From Candidatus Babeliales bacterium (GTDB taxonomy: Bacteria > Babelota > Babeliae > Babelales > JACPOV01): a DNA stretch of 64,000 nucleotides. The stretch spans positions 32,110 to 96,109 of the forward strand of contig DATALT010000001.1 in the NCBI GenBank assembly GCA_036260945.1, in the 5' to 3' direction. The notes below the pieces were generated by a model, which worked only from the letters and a program-made list of their open reading frames with translations, ran no database searches and had not been told where the DNA came from. The position numbers were made by a program, and so were the translations under genes. Of the stretch, positions 19,691-28,541 are shown piece by piece. Position 1 is the first letter of the stretch; the number at the start of each line of letters is the position of its first letter.

Positions 19691-21403
19691 ATGGTGATGA
19701 AAAAAAAACTTGGCGAGCTTCTGGTTGCTCAGGGTACATTAACCGAACAGCAATTGCACGAAGCAGAGCGTGCGGCGCACTCAGCAGGCCAGACGCTTGA
19801 GGCATATCTCAAGGAACAAAAAATTGTTCCAGCTGCTGCCCTTGCGCAAGCATATGCGGGGCTGGTGGGCGCAGAATATATCGGTAAAATTACTGAAAAA
19901 ATGGCAGATCCTGGGTTACTTGCTAAGGTGCCGCTTCGTTTTTTACGAAAAAATAGTGTTGTTCCAATCGTACTTGATGGCAAGGTTATTTTAGTGACCG
20001 CTAATCCCCTGGATTATCAGCCGATCGATGAACTGAGTAGTTTATTAGGGGGCGATATTGGCGTTGGCGTCACCACGAACGACGTCATCATAGATGCGAT
20101 AAACCGTTATTATCCTCTTGAGGGCACCAAGCAAATGATTGAAGAGCTTGGCGAAGAAAAAGGAGCCCCGGAAGCGGTAGATTTTTCTGAAATTGAAGAA
20201 AAAGATATTATGGCGATGGCGGCTGAGGCACCAATTATTAAATTGGTAAACCATATTTTGGTTCAAGCCGCAAAACGGGGTGCATCGGATATTCATATTG
20301 AGCCATTTGAAAAAGAGGTACGCGTTCGCTATAGAATCGATGGGGTAATGTACAATGCGTTTAACCCACCAAAACGTATTCAAGCGGCGCTCGCATCACG
20401 TATAAAAATTATGGCTAATCTCAATATCGCAGAAAAAAGAATCCCTCAAGACGGAAGAATCGAAATAAAAGTTGCCGATAAAGCGATCGATATTCGTGTT
20501 TCGATTTTACCGGTAACATTTGGTGAGCGGATTGTTCTACGTTTACTTGATAAAACGCGTACCTTCTCGCGCCTTAAAGATCTTGGTTTTAGTGAGCACG
20601 ATTATAAAGTTATAGAAGGAAGTATTGCCCGGCCTAACGGTATTATATTCGTTTCTGGTCCGACCGGTTCTGGTAAAACATCGACGCTCTATTCTATTTT
20701 ATCTGAGCTTAACCAACCGGATGTAAATATTGTGACGGTTGAAGATCCCGTTGAATATCAAATGCCCGGCATTGGCCAAGTTCAAGTAAAAGAAAAAATA
20801 GGATTAACATTTGCAGCAGCATTGCGTTCAATTTTGCGTCAAGACCCTGATATTATTATGATCGGTGAAATTCGAGACCAAGAAACGGGGCAAATCGCCA
20901 TTCAAGCAGCTTTAACTGGCCATTTAGTTTTAAGTACGATTCATACAAATAACGCTCCCGCTACGATAACGCGATTGCTAGATATGGGAATTGAGCCATA
21001 TCTTATTGCATCATCGGTTGTAGCGATCTTAGCGCAACGACTTGTTCGTACGCTCTGCCCACATTGTAAAAAAGTGTATAAACCGACAGCCGAAGAGATC
21101 GAAAGTTTAGGAATAACTGCCAAAGAGGCAGCAACTATTACTTTCTATATGGCAGTTGGCTGCGATGAATGTGGCGGCACTGGTTACAAAGGACGAATGG
21201 CGATCTTTGAAGTTATGGAGATGAGTAACGAAATTGCGAAATTAACAATGGAACGTGCTGATATGTCCATAATTCGCAAAGAGGCGCTCAAAGAAGGAAT
21301 GACCATGCTTGTCAGCGATGGTCTGCGCAGAATTAAAGAGGGCCTTACTACGATTCAAGAAGTGGTTCGAGTTGCGGCTGCGGAAGAAGAAATGATTGAG
21401 TAA
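19691..21403 (+). CDS. Type II secretion / type IV pilus assembly ATPase (GspE/PilB)
   Basis: This is the hexameric cytoplasmic ATPase that powers pseudopilus or pilus extension. The N-terminal MshEN domain (KLGELLVAQGTLTEQQL, about residues 4-150) leads to the ATPase core: Walker A GPTGSGKTS (about 323), Walker B/Asp box DPDIIMIGEIRDQETG, His box LTGHLVLSTIHTN. A zinc-binding CxxC pair follows (CPHCKKV ... CDECGGTGYKGR). AAGG lies 7 bases before ATG 19691. The pseudopilin gene follows after 15 bases. The choice between PilB and GspE is open; the GspH-like neighbour favours type II secretion. Confidence 0.92.
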   Translation: MVMKKKLGELLVAQGTLTEQQLHEAERAAHSAGQTLEAYLKEQKIVPAAALAQAYAGLVGAEYIGKITEKMADPGLLAKVPLRFLRKNSVVPIVLDGKVILVTANPLDYQPIDELSSLLGGDIGVGVTTNDVIIDAINRYYPLEGTKQMIEELGEEKGAPEAVDFSEIEEKDIMAMAAEAPIIKLVNHILVQAAKRGASDIHIEPFEKEVRVRYRIDGVMYNAFNPPKRIQAALASRIKIMANLNIAEKRIPQDGRIEIKVADKAIDIRVSILPVTFGERIVLRLLDKTRTFSRLKDLGFSEHDYKVIEGSIARPNGIIFVSGPTGSGKTSTLYSILSELNQPDVNIVTVEDPVEYQMPGIGQVQVKEKIGLTFAAALRSILRQDPDIIMIGEIRDQETGQIAIQAALTGHLVLSTIHTNNAPATITRLLDMGIEPYLIASSVVAILAQRLVRTLCPHCKKVYKPTAEEIESLGITAKEAATITFYMAVGCDECGGTGYKGRMAIFEVMEMSNEIAKLTMERADMSIIRKEALKEGMTMLVSDGLRRIKEGLTTIQEVVRVAAAEEEMIE

Positions 21404-21418
21404 TTTTTAGGGGGGGCA

Positions 21419-21925
21419 ATGGCACGTGCAATTCAATCAGGAAGTTCGTTGCTTGAACTTTTGATTGTATTTGGGACTGTTGTTCTTTTAATGACGATGG
21501 TGATTGCACATGCGCCAAGCATCAAGCGGTATGCGGTACGTGCAGAGATTGAGAAATTGCGTTCAGCATTTTGGTATCTTGGGCAACGTGCTCAAATTGA
21601 AAATAAAGAGTTTACGATTTCTTTCGATATACCAAGCAGCAGCTATCGCGTTGATGATCGGCAACACATATTACCATCATGCGTTCGTTTCGGTGCCGCG
21701 CCCGAGATTTATGGGCCACCATCAGATCCAAAAAACAGAATAAATTCTGCAGTAACATTTAAGGATCAACGTGCCATATTTCGCCCAGATGGTACTATCT
21801 CTTCGGGGACTGTTTACCTTTATGCACCAGAAAGTAAAAATAGTTACGCACTTACGCTACCAGTAGGATTAGTTTCCTATATAAGACTTTATCGTTATCA
21901 GCATGAATGGAAATTGATAGAATGA
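21419..21925 (+). CDS. GspH-like pseudopilin
   Basis: The N-terminus has a prepilin signal: a short leader ending SG, then SSLLELLIVFGTVVLLMTMVIA with glutamate at mature position 5, as needed for prepilin peptidase (PilD/GspO) cleavage and N-methylation. The C-terminal beta region (RAIFRPDGTISSGTVYLY) matches GspH/FimT-type minor pseudopilins. GGGGGG precedes ATG 21419. The stop overlaps the next start (ATGA), so it is translationally coupled to the TamB-like gene. No prepilin peptidase is in the window. Confidence 0.82.
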   Translation: MARAIQSGSSLLELLIVFGTVVLLMTMVIAHAPSIKRYAVRAEIEKLRSAFWYLGQRAQIENKEFTISFDIPSSSYRVDDRQHILPSCVRFGAAPEIYGPPSDPKNRINSAVTFKDQRAIFRPDGTISSGTVYLYAPESKNSYALTLPVGLVSYIRLYRYQHEWKLIE

Positions 21926-24642
21926 TCCGTTTTGATTTTTTCAGCCGCTTTCTGATTGCAGCGTTCATTGGAACGTGTTTGGCAATTATTATTACTCAAA
22001 ACGATGATCGTTTTAAAAAAAGCTGCGAAAAAAAAATAAAACAAATTTTTGAGGAAACATTTTCTTGTCGAGTGCAAGAGGGGAAAATAGAGAGCATTAA
22101 TTTTTTCACCGGTAGAGTGATCGGAAAAAATATAAAAATTTGTGCGCTTGATGATTCATGGTTTTGGCAAGCACCGCTTCTTGAATTAAAAATACCCTGG
22201 CTATTTTCGATAATAAATAAAAAAATTGGCTTAGAGATTTTTTTGAAAAAATTAGAAGCACATTCTCAGCTTTTAAAGGGTGAGCCATCAATCGTTAATC
22301 ATATTCGTTCAATGATCGATGGTCCGGTGGGTATGCCCGTAGTGCTGAAATCTCTTTCATTGAGCGAAGCTACATTTCAGTTAGATAACGAAATTGATTT
22401 CAATAGTTCATTCAATCTTTCTATTGATAATAGGGATGACGGAGTAAAAATCGCATGCACGTTAATAGATGGAAATTTATTGAGCAAAAAATTTGCAGAT
22501 TTGAGCGAAATTTCAGGCTCGTGCATTATCGAAAAAGAAACGGGTCAATCAGTACCTATCTTTGCATGCAATTTAAAATGCAAAACGGATCGCGCATTAT
22601 TTAATGATACTACTCAGCTTATAATTAATGCAAAAAGTGATGGCGAAAACGTTATTGCTGTATTGGGCAATTTAATTAACCCAAGCTGTATGTGCGCAAA
22701 AGGGATAGTACGATCAATTTACGATTATTCTTTTACTATTGATGCATCGATGCCAGTAGCATCATTAGCGACGTTGGTTGGCGCCGGTGAACACGCACGA
22801 TATTGCAAAGGTGCTGGATTGGTAACTGCAAAAATTAATCAAGATGCATCCGGATGTTTTATTGATTCTTCTGCGCACATAAAAGAAGCTTCATATAATA
22901 ATCTTTCGCTTGGTTCAATTGATTTGACAGCAAAATTGAATGATACACGTTGGCAAGGAAACTTTTCGCTCGCAACGCCAATTGCTTCTCAATTGAGCGG
23001 ATCTTTTGGATTTGATCAACAAACGAAGATTGGCTCATTCGAGTGTGCGTTAGCTGAAATAGTTCCGATAGAGGGCACGCAATGGCAAATCGAATCTGAA
23101 GGAACACGAATAACATGCAACTATGATAATGATCGAGGTCTTGAAGGTTCGTATTTAGTGCGTTTAAAAAATCGCATTGATGATACCGCTCGCGAAATTT
23201 CTGGAACCTTGTATGCCGATTCATCCGCAGGAACATTACAAGGTTTCCTGGATGAGGCAAGCTATTGCGCACAATTCGTGGCAAATCCGGCAGGGATAAT
23301 CATAGATGGAAGCTGCAAGATAAAAGATAAAGAATTAATAAAGATATATTGCTCCGAAGATAAAATTGTACAAGGAGAGATTGACTACCAAATTATTCGT
23401 AATGTGCTCAAAGAGATTTTCAATGTATCGGTAAAAGGGGAAGGAAAAATCGCACTTTCTGCTCAATACAAAAATGGTCTTATTGAGGGCGCTATCAAAA
23501 TGATTAATGGAACTATTCAATTAGCGCCGACGTATAATTTTGTAAAAAATTTTAACGCAGAAATTGCGCTTGATTTTGCGCGGCGTGCATTTTATTTGAA
23601 AAATGTAGTGATCGATCTTCTGGAGGGGTCAATCAAAACTGAGCGCGCTGCTATCATTCTTGATTCCTGGGGAAGATTGCGATTTATGCATATTCCCTGC
23701 GTGCTAGAAAGAGTTTTTTTTAATATTGAAAAAGAATGTTTTATTGTTATTTCAGGAAATTCGCTTTTTTATAAAAATGATGATCAAACAACTATTTACG
23801 GTCGACTTGTTCTTGATAAAGGACAACTCAAAAAAAATATTTTCTCATTGATTACTTCAAGGCAGCATATTGCACCTTTCAAAACACCGTTTGAAAAAAC
23901 AGCTTTTGATGGTGATCTCGATATTGCTTTGATGACGCGCAAGCCATTAAGTATTAAAACTTCGTTTCTGGATACCGATGCAGCGCTTGATTGGAAGGTT
24001 AAAGGAACGGTGAAAGAACCACTGGTGACCGGAAAAATTTTGCTCTCGCGCGGATTGCTGAATTTTCCGTACAAACCACTTTTTATTACGCAAGGAAAAA
24101 TATTTTTTGTTCCGCCTCATCTTTTTGATCCAGAAATAACCTTGATAGCAAAAGGAAGAGTTCGCCATTATGATTTAACGCTTCGGATTGGCGGCTCAGT
24201 TGAGCATCCGCATATTAACTTTGAATCGACTCCGCCGCTTACCGAAGAGCAAATTATTACGTTGCTTTTAATTGGATCAGAAAGTGGATCATTATCTCTT
24301 ATTATGCCAACGCTTATTATGAATAATGTGCAGCATCTTTTATTCGGCCCGGAGCAATCGATATCAAAACTTGAAAGCTATTTTAAAAGTTTACTTGCGC
24401 CACTGAAGAATATAAGAATTGTGCCCAGCTTTACAGACCAATCAGCGCGTGGTGGATTGCGAGGTGCAATTGAAATCGATGTTAACGATCAGTTACACGG
24501 CCTTGTTCAGAAAAATTTTAGTCAGCTGGAAGATACTAAATTTGAAGTTGAATATTATTTTTCTGATGATATCACTTTGCGTGCAATTAAAGATGAGCAT
24601 GGAGATCTTGGCGGTGAACTTGAAGTAAAATGGAAGTTCTGA
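21922..24642 (+). CDS. TamB-like envelope protein (DUF490 C-terminus)
   Basis: ATG 21922 overlaps the pseudopilin stop by 4 bases; an ATG five codons earlier is also open. One N-terminal membrane helix (FLIAAFIGTCLAIIIT) anchors the protein inside the inner membrane. Then follow ~850 residues of beta-rich repeats, ending in the TamB/DUF490 region: WKVKGTVKEPLVTGKILLSRG, RIGGSVEHPHINFESTPPLTEEQIITLLLIG. TamB-type proteins bridge the periplasm and help lipid transport or outer-membrane protein assembly. At 906 aa it is shorter than E. coli TamB (1259 aa). No TamA gene is adjacent. Confidence 0.82.
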   Translation: MIRFDFFSRFLIAAFIGTCLAIIITQNDDRFKKSCEKKIKQIFEETFSCRVQEGKIESINFFTGRVIGKNIKICALDDSWFWQAPLLELKIPWLFSIINKKIGLEIFLKKLEAHSQLLKGEPSIVNHIRSMIDGPVGMPVVLKSLSLSEATFQLDNEIDFNSSFNLSIDNRDDGVKIACTLIDGNLLSKKFADLSEISGSCIIEKETGQSVPIFACNLKCKTDRALFNDTTQLIINAKSDGENVIAVLGNLINPSCMCAKGIVRSIYDYSFTIDASMPVASLATLVGAGEHARYCKGAGLVTAKINQDASGCFIDSSAHIKEASYNNLSLGSIDLTAKLNDTRWQGNFSLATPIASQLSGSFGFDQQTKIGSFECALAEIVPIEGTQWQIESEGTRITCNYDNDRGLEGSYLVRLKNRIDDTAREISGTLYADSSAGTLQGFLDEASYCAQFVANPAGIIIDGSCKIKDKELIKIYCSEDKIVQGEIDYQIIRNVLKEIFNVSVKGEGKIALSAQYKNGLIEGAIKMINGTIQLAPTYNFVKNFNAEIALDFARRAFYLKNVVIDLLEGSIKTERAAIILDSWGRLRFMHIPCVLERVFFNIEKECFIVISGNSLFYKNDDQTTIYGRLVLDKGQLKKNIFSLITSRQHIAPFKTPFEKTAFDGDLDIALMTRKPLSIKTSFLDTDAALDWKVKGTVKEPLVTGKILLSRGLLNFPYKPLFITQGKIFFVPPHLFDPEITLIAKGRVRHYDLTLRIGGSVEHPHINFESTPPLTEEQIITLLLIGSESGSLSLIMPTLIMNNVQHLLFGPEQSISKLESYFKSLLAPLKNIRIVPSFTDQSARGGLRGAIEIDVNDQLHGLVQKNFSQLEDTKFEVEYYFSDDITLRAIKDEHGDLGGELEVKWKF

Positions 24643-24739
24643 TAGCAAGCCAGCAGCTTTTTGTCTCATAATTGCAAAGCACAAAAGATTATTGTACGCT
24701 AGCCGATACTTTAAATGGCAATTAGGAGAGAATGGGCCT

Positions 24740-25429
24740 ATGAATATGCATAAAGCAACGTTTTTTATTGTTCTCTATTTAAATTTAATCACATTTTGTA
24801 TTGGTAATGCGATTGCGCCAGATGAGGCAATTAACTATTTGTGCGAATCGTTGCCGAGCAAGAATGGCCAGATACAAAAATCTTTTTTTACGCCCGATAA
24901 AGAACATTCGGTAAAAAAAATTATGATCGATTTAATTCGCTGCGAAACCGAAGAAATTATCGCAGCGCTTTATCGACTTACTGAGCCAGATATTGCTGCG
25001 GAGCTTTTGACAGCGTTTAAGCGGGGAGTAAAAATTTGTTTGATTACCGATCTTGGTTGCTTTTTTGATAAGAACGAAAAAATTACCAGCTTATATCAGG
25101 CAGGAATTGAAATGGGCTATTATGGAAAACCATATTCGATTATGCACAATAAATATTGGCTATTTAAAAAAAATTTCTTAGGACCTCTTTTGGTTACCGG
25201 CTCAGCAAACACGACAAAGGGCGGATTACTGAGTAATAAAGAAAATATTATTGTTACAAATAATAGTGAAATGATTGCCGATTTTAAGAAAAATTTTGGA
25301 AAAATTAAAGGCGAAGCTTCAACTGGCATTCCAACTAAAGAAGCGCTTCGTGAATACGCGACACAGGAAATGTGGAACGGTCTAAAATACGGAATCAGAA
25401 GAACAATTTATTCTTTAAGAGTGCGCTAA
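24740..25429 (+). CDS. Exported phospholipase D-like protein (single HKD-type motif)
   Basis: AGGAGAG precedes ATG 24740, which opens a signal peptide (MNMHKATFFIVLYLNLITFCIGNA). A longer frame from 24692 lacks it. The PLD region includes EEIIAALYRLTEPDIAAEL, KRGVKICLITDLGCF and the catalytic segment HNKYWLFKK...GSANTTKGGLLSNKEN. The usual HxKxxxxD reads H-N-K-YWLF-K, so the Asp is replaced by Lys. Single-motif members act as dimers (nuclease or phosphodiesterase). It could be a secreted nuclease. Its activity is uncertain because of the substitution. Confidence 0.78.
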   Translation: MNMHKATFFIVLYLNLITFCIGNAIAPDEAINYLCESLPSKNGQIQKSFFTPDKEHSVKKIMIDLIRCETEEIIAALYRLTEPDIAAELLTAFKRGVKICLITDLGCFFDKNEKITSLYQAGIEMGYYGKPYSIMHNKYWLFKKNFLGPLLVTGSANTTKGGLLSNKENIIVTNNSEMIADFKKNFGKIKGEASTGIPTKEALREYATQEMWNGLKYGIRRTIYSLRVR

Positions 25430-25574
25430 AAAACGGAAGCTAAAAAGGAGATGCGCTAAACTCATATGATGATTTGCTTCATTACTACAATTCCTTCTTA
25501 GCTTGGCACCAGACTATTTCTGTTTATGGAAAAAAGCAAGCAAAATTTGTGTGCGCATACTCTGTGCGCAGGGC

Positions 25575-26522
25575 TTATTTTTTGAGCTGATCAATCACCC
25601 GTTGCATATCTGCGGGCATCGATTCGAGAAAAGAAAAAGGTTCGCCATCAAAGGCAAATGAAAGTGAAGAAGCATGAAGCGCTTGGCGATCGATGCGTGG
25701 TGATTTTTTACCATAAAGAATATCGCCCACCAGCGGATGGCCGATCGCGTTAAAATGAACGCGTATTTGGTGAGTGCGTCCCGTAACTGGTTGAACTTCA
25801 ACGAGCGTTGTGTCGGTAAAATATTCAAGCACTTTATAATGAGTCAGCGCAGCTCGCCCTTGAGCGGATTGGTGAGACATTTTGTTCCGCGTTATCGGAT
25901 CGCGATCGATGGGAAAATCAATGGAGCCTATGCGATCAGGATGACCATGAACGATTGCAATATACGTTTTTTTAATTGCACGATTCTTGAAAAGATCACT
26001 AAATTTAAAATGTGCATAATTCGTTCGCGGAATTACCATGAGGCCTGAGGTATCTTTATCGAGGCGATGAACGATGCCAGGCCTATCTTGATTACCTACC
26101 ATTTTTAGCTGTTGCCAGCGAGAAAGAAGCCAATCAACAAGCGTTACATCCGTATTGTATGCTGAAGGCTTATGCACCATGAGCCCGGCTGGTTTGGCAA
26201 CGATTAAAAACTCTTTATGCTCATAAACAATTTTTACATCAAAGTTCTGTAGTTTGTTTTCGATTTCCGGGCCACCTGTATACGAAATAGAAGGAGCGGG
26301 AGGAATCGCGATCATAACATCATCCGATGGTTTTACCAGGGTGCTTGATTTAGCAACTTTATTGTTGATCGTCACAAGCCCTTTTTTGATAAGATCTTGG
26401 AGGTATGAGCGGGAATAATGGGAAATATGCTTAGCGATGAAAACATCTGCACGAACCGGCTTTTGTTCGGGCAATGCTTTCAGAGCATGAGACGTATGGA
26501 TTTTTTCTGACATATTCTCCAT
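25575..26522 (-). CDS. rluD: RluD-family 23S rRNA pseudouridine synthase
   Basis: It has an N-terminal S4 RNA-binding domain (VRADVFIAKHISHYSRSYLQDLIKKGLV) followed by the RluA-type catalytic domain with HRLDKDTSGLMV (the catalytic Asp) and VTGRTHQIRVHF. RluD makes pseudouridines in helix 69 of 23S rRNA; RluC-type specificity cannot be ruled out by reading alone. Two starts are possible: ATG 26522 (GAGG upstream) and ATG 26513 (GGAG 4 bases upstream). Both keep the S4 domain. Confidence 0.9.
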   Translation of the reverse strand: MENMSEKIHTSHALKALPEQKPVRADVFIAKHISHYSRSYLQDLIKKGLVTINNKVAKSSTLVKPSDDVMIAIPPAPSISYTGGPEIENKLQNFDVKIVYEHKEFLIVAKPAGLMVHKPSAYNTDVTLVDWLLSRWQQLKMVGNQDRPGIVHRLDKDTSGLMVIPRTNYAHFKFSDLFKNRAIKKTYIAIVHGHPDRIGSIDFPIDRDPITRNKMSHQSAQGRAALTHYKVLEYFTDTTLVEVQPVTGRTHQIRVHFNAIGHPLVGDILYGKKSPRIDRQALHASSLSFAFDGEPFSFLESMPADMQRVIDQLKK

Positions 26523-26678
26523 TTTTTATACCTCGTTTTGGAAAACTCGCTTAGTTGTAATAGAAATAGCAACCAGCCTCTAGTTTCCAGATTAAAAAGA
26601 GTGTAGGTTAAAGTCAAATGGACATGGGCCAGCTGATCGATTATGCTTAGAAGGCTCGACCAAAAAATACCACTTTTT

Positions 26679-26830
26679 TGCTAACCAACTCGCACGTAGT
26701 GACAGAAAAACTACGATTTTGCGGGGACCCGGAAAAATAAGGCGGATGTTCCTTTAGGCGACGGGGTGCGGCACACGCCAAATGCCACGAAGCTGCTTTC
26801 TCTGGGCAAACCATTCAGGAGTGCAATCCT
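26679..26830 (+). promoter_or_regulatory. Structured, GC-rich leader of mgtE (candidate riboswitch)
   Basis: The ~150 bases before mgtE stand out as GC-rich in an AT-rich genome and hold several possible stems: CGTAG/CTACG (about 26694-26714), GGCG 26741-26744 with CGCC 26776-26779, GGCA 26770-26773 with TGCC 26783-26786, and AGGA 26817-26820 with TCCT 26827-26830. The last stem would cover the mgtE ribosome site (AGGAG 26817-26821). Magnesium transporter genes are often under M-box riboswitches. A CGCCAA segment is shared with that class, but I cannot match the full M-box consensus. The upstream part, 26523-26678, shows nothing clear. Confidence 0.45.
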
Positions 26831-28186
26831 ATGAACTCAGATATGCTGCTGCAGGAGATGCAACATCATGTGGATGAGCTAATTATGAGAGATACTCCCC
26901 AGGCTCAGGCTCGATGGCAACAATTCTTGTCCCTTCACCCGGCAGATAGTGCTCAATTTTTTTCGATAATAGACAAAGAAAGTGCAAAAAAAATATTCTT
27001 GGCGTTGCCAATGGGGCTCAAAATTGAGGTTTTTGGGGAACTTTCAAACGCGATGAAAGTATTTGTTCTTTCGTTTTTGCCCGATCAAGATAAAGCGGGC
27101 ATTTTAAATAATACCCCGATCGATGAATTGACCGACTTTTTTGATGAGCTCTCTGATGATGAACTTAAGGATTATCTGAAACTGCTCAGTACTCAAGATC
27201 GGCAGACCGTTCTTTCATTGCTCAAATTTGATCCGGAGTCTGCTGGCGGTATTATGAATACCGATGTACTTTCTTTCTTACAGGATTTTACGGTAGAAAA
27301 AAGTATTCATGTTCTTCAGCGATTACAGCCCCGGCGCGATTTGCATCAGCAAATTTATGTGACCGATCAAGATAATAAACTGGTGGGGCATATTCAGCTT
27401 GAGGATTTAGTTCTTAAAAATCCTAAAGATAGACTTGCTTCTTTTTTGCGTAAAAATGAACTTGTAATTGCTGCAGATGAAGATAGAGAAGAAGTAGCAA
27501 AAAAGATGATTCACTATGGCCTGATGACAGTGCCAGTGGTTAATGAAAATAACCTTTTTTTGGGGGTTATTTCCAGCGACACGTTGGTTGACGTCATTGA
27601 GCAAGAAGCGAGTGAAGACGTATATCGTATTTCTGCGATGACGCCAATCAAATATCCGTATTTTGAAACTTCCTTCTTTCGTATATTTTATGAGCGCAGT
27701 TACATTTTGATTATTTTACTCTTAGCGCAATCGGTTTCTAGTATCATTATAAAATCGTACGAATCGATTATTTGTGGCTTTCTTACGCTTTTCATTACGA
27801 TGCTTACTAGTACCGGCGGGAACTCAAGTAGCCAAACTTCCGCATTGGTAATTCAAGGATTGGCATCTGGCGATATTACACAAAATAACATTGGCCGCTT
27901 CTTGCGCCGTGAGATTTTAATGGCGTTTATGATCGCTTCGGTGTTGAGTGTTTTTTCTTTTTTGCGGGTTTACTTTACGTACGGAGAACTGTTGGGCAGC
28001 TTCGCGGTAAGCGTTTCTCTCTTTTTTATAGTTCTCCTTTCGGTTATTCTAGGCTCTGGAATTCCAATAGTGCTTAAGCGCTTTAATATTGACCCTGCAT
28101 ATGCGGCGGGACCCTTCCTGGCAACGCTTATGGATATATTTGGATTGTTGATTTATTGTTACATAAGTAAATTAATTTTGTATTAA
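26831..28186 (+). CDS. mgtE: MgtE magnesium transporter
   Basis: The 451-aa protein has the MgtE layout. An N-terminal helical domain (FFSIIDKESAKKIFLALP...FDELSDDEL) leads to GGIMNTDVLSF and a CBS-domain pair (about residues 140-260). Five membrane spans follow with the pore motif STGGNSSSQTSALVIQGLA and the C-terminal DPAYAAGPFLATLMDIFG. It is a Mg2+-gated Mg2+ channel of the inner membrane. AGGAG lies about 9 bases before ATG 26831 and can be masked by a hairpin in the leader. Expression may therefore be controlled at translation. Confidence 0.95.
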   Translation: MNSDMLLQEMQHHVDELIMRDTPQAQARWQQFLSLHPADSAQFFSIIDKESAKKIFLALPMGLKIEVFGELSNAMKVFVLSFLPDQDKAGILNNTPIDELTDFFDELSDDELKDYLKLLSTQDRQTVLSLLKFDPESAGGIMNTDVLSFLQDFTVEKSIHVLQRLQPRRDLHQQIYVTDQDNKLVGHIQLEDLVLKNPKDRLASFLRKNELVIAADEDREEVAKKMIHYGLMTVPVVNENNLFLGVISSDTLVDVIEQEASEDVYRISAMTPIKYPYFETSFFRIFYERSYILIILLLAQSVSSIIIKSYESIICGFLTLFITMLTSTGGNSSSQTSALVIQGLASGDITQNNIGRFLRREILMAFMIASVLSVFSFLRVYFTYGELLGSFAVSVSLFFIVLLSVILGSGIPIVLKRFNIDPAYAAGPFLATLMDIFGLLIYCYISKLILY

Positions 28187-28199
28187 ATTGGCGATTTTC

Positions 28200-28228
28200 T
28201 TGACAAAAAAAGCCATAATTAATACGAT
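28200..28228 (+). promoter_or_regulatory. Sigma70-type promoter of tRNA-Lys
   Basis: TTGACA (28200-28205) and TACGAT (28223-28228) are separated by 17 bases, which puts the start site near 28235, about 20 bases before the tRNA. It is close to the sigma70 consensus and lies between the mgtE stop and the tRNA. Confidence 0.6.
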
Positions 28229-28256
28229 TTAAAAGTCTTTGTTATTGAAATTACAG

Positions 28257-28332
28257 GAGCCGCTAGCTCAGTCGGTAGAGCAACAGCCTTTTAAGCTGTG
28301 GGTCGTTGGTTCGAATCCAACGCGGCTCACCA
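28257..28332 (+). tRNA. tRNA-Lys (anticodon UUU), CCA encoded
   Basis: The cloverleaf is complete: acceptor GAGCCGC/GCGGCTC, D arm GCTC...GAGC, anticodon stem ACAGC/GCTGT with loop CTTTTAA (anticodon TTT), T arm GTTGG-TTCGAAT-CCAAC, discriminator A and genomic CCA. Confidence 0.97.
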
Positions 28333-28465
28333 GTCTTCCGTCTTGGCCAAAGCTTTGACGGACAGGTCGCTTTTTTAATGAATTTTTTCATTCAAAAAAA
28401 TAGCACCCGACTATCTTGTAATAATTTAAAATCTGCAAAGATAAAAACCTATCTATGAAATATAC

Positions 28466-28541
28466 GTCCCTATCGTCTAGTGGCCTAGGACATTGCCCTT
28501 TCACGGCAGAAACAGGGGTTCGACTCCCCTTAGGGACGCCA
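28466..28541 (+). tRNA. tRNA-Glu (anticodon UUC), CCA encoded; integration site
   Basis: Acceptor GTCCCTA/TAGGGAC, anticodon loop CTTTCAC (anticodon TTC), T arm ending ACTCCCC, discriminator G and genomic CCA. The last 12 bases are also the 3' end of the serine recombinase gene on the other strand. The terminal GACGCCA begins the 12-bp repeat that bounds the inserted element. The tRNA is left intact. Confidence 0.97.

Noticed and set aside
22859..23284. 141-codon minus-strand frame within the TamB-like gene
   Set aside because: It lies inside a long conserved gene and has no motif; typical antisense shadow.
26679..26830. c-di-GMP-I or c-di-AMP riboswitch before mgtE
   Set aside because: Short matches (GGGCAAACC, CGGGGACCC) are present, but the remaining conserved segments and their order do not fit either class.
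28333..28465. Possible small repeat or RNA between the two tRNAs
   Set aside because: A weak CGTC/GACG stem is present, but it is too short and no second copy was seen in this window.
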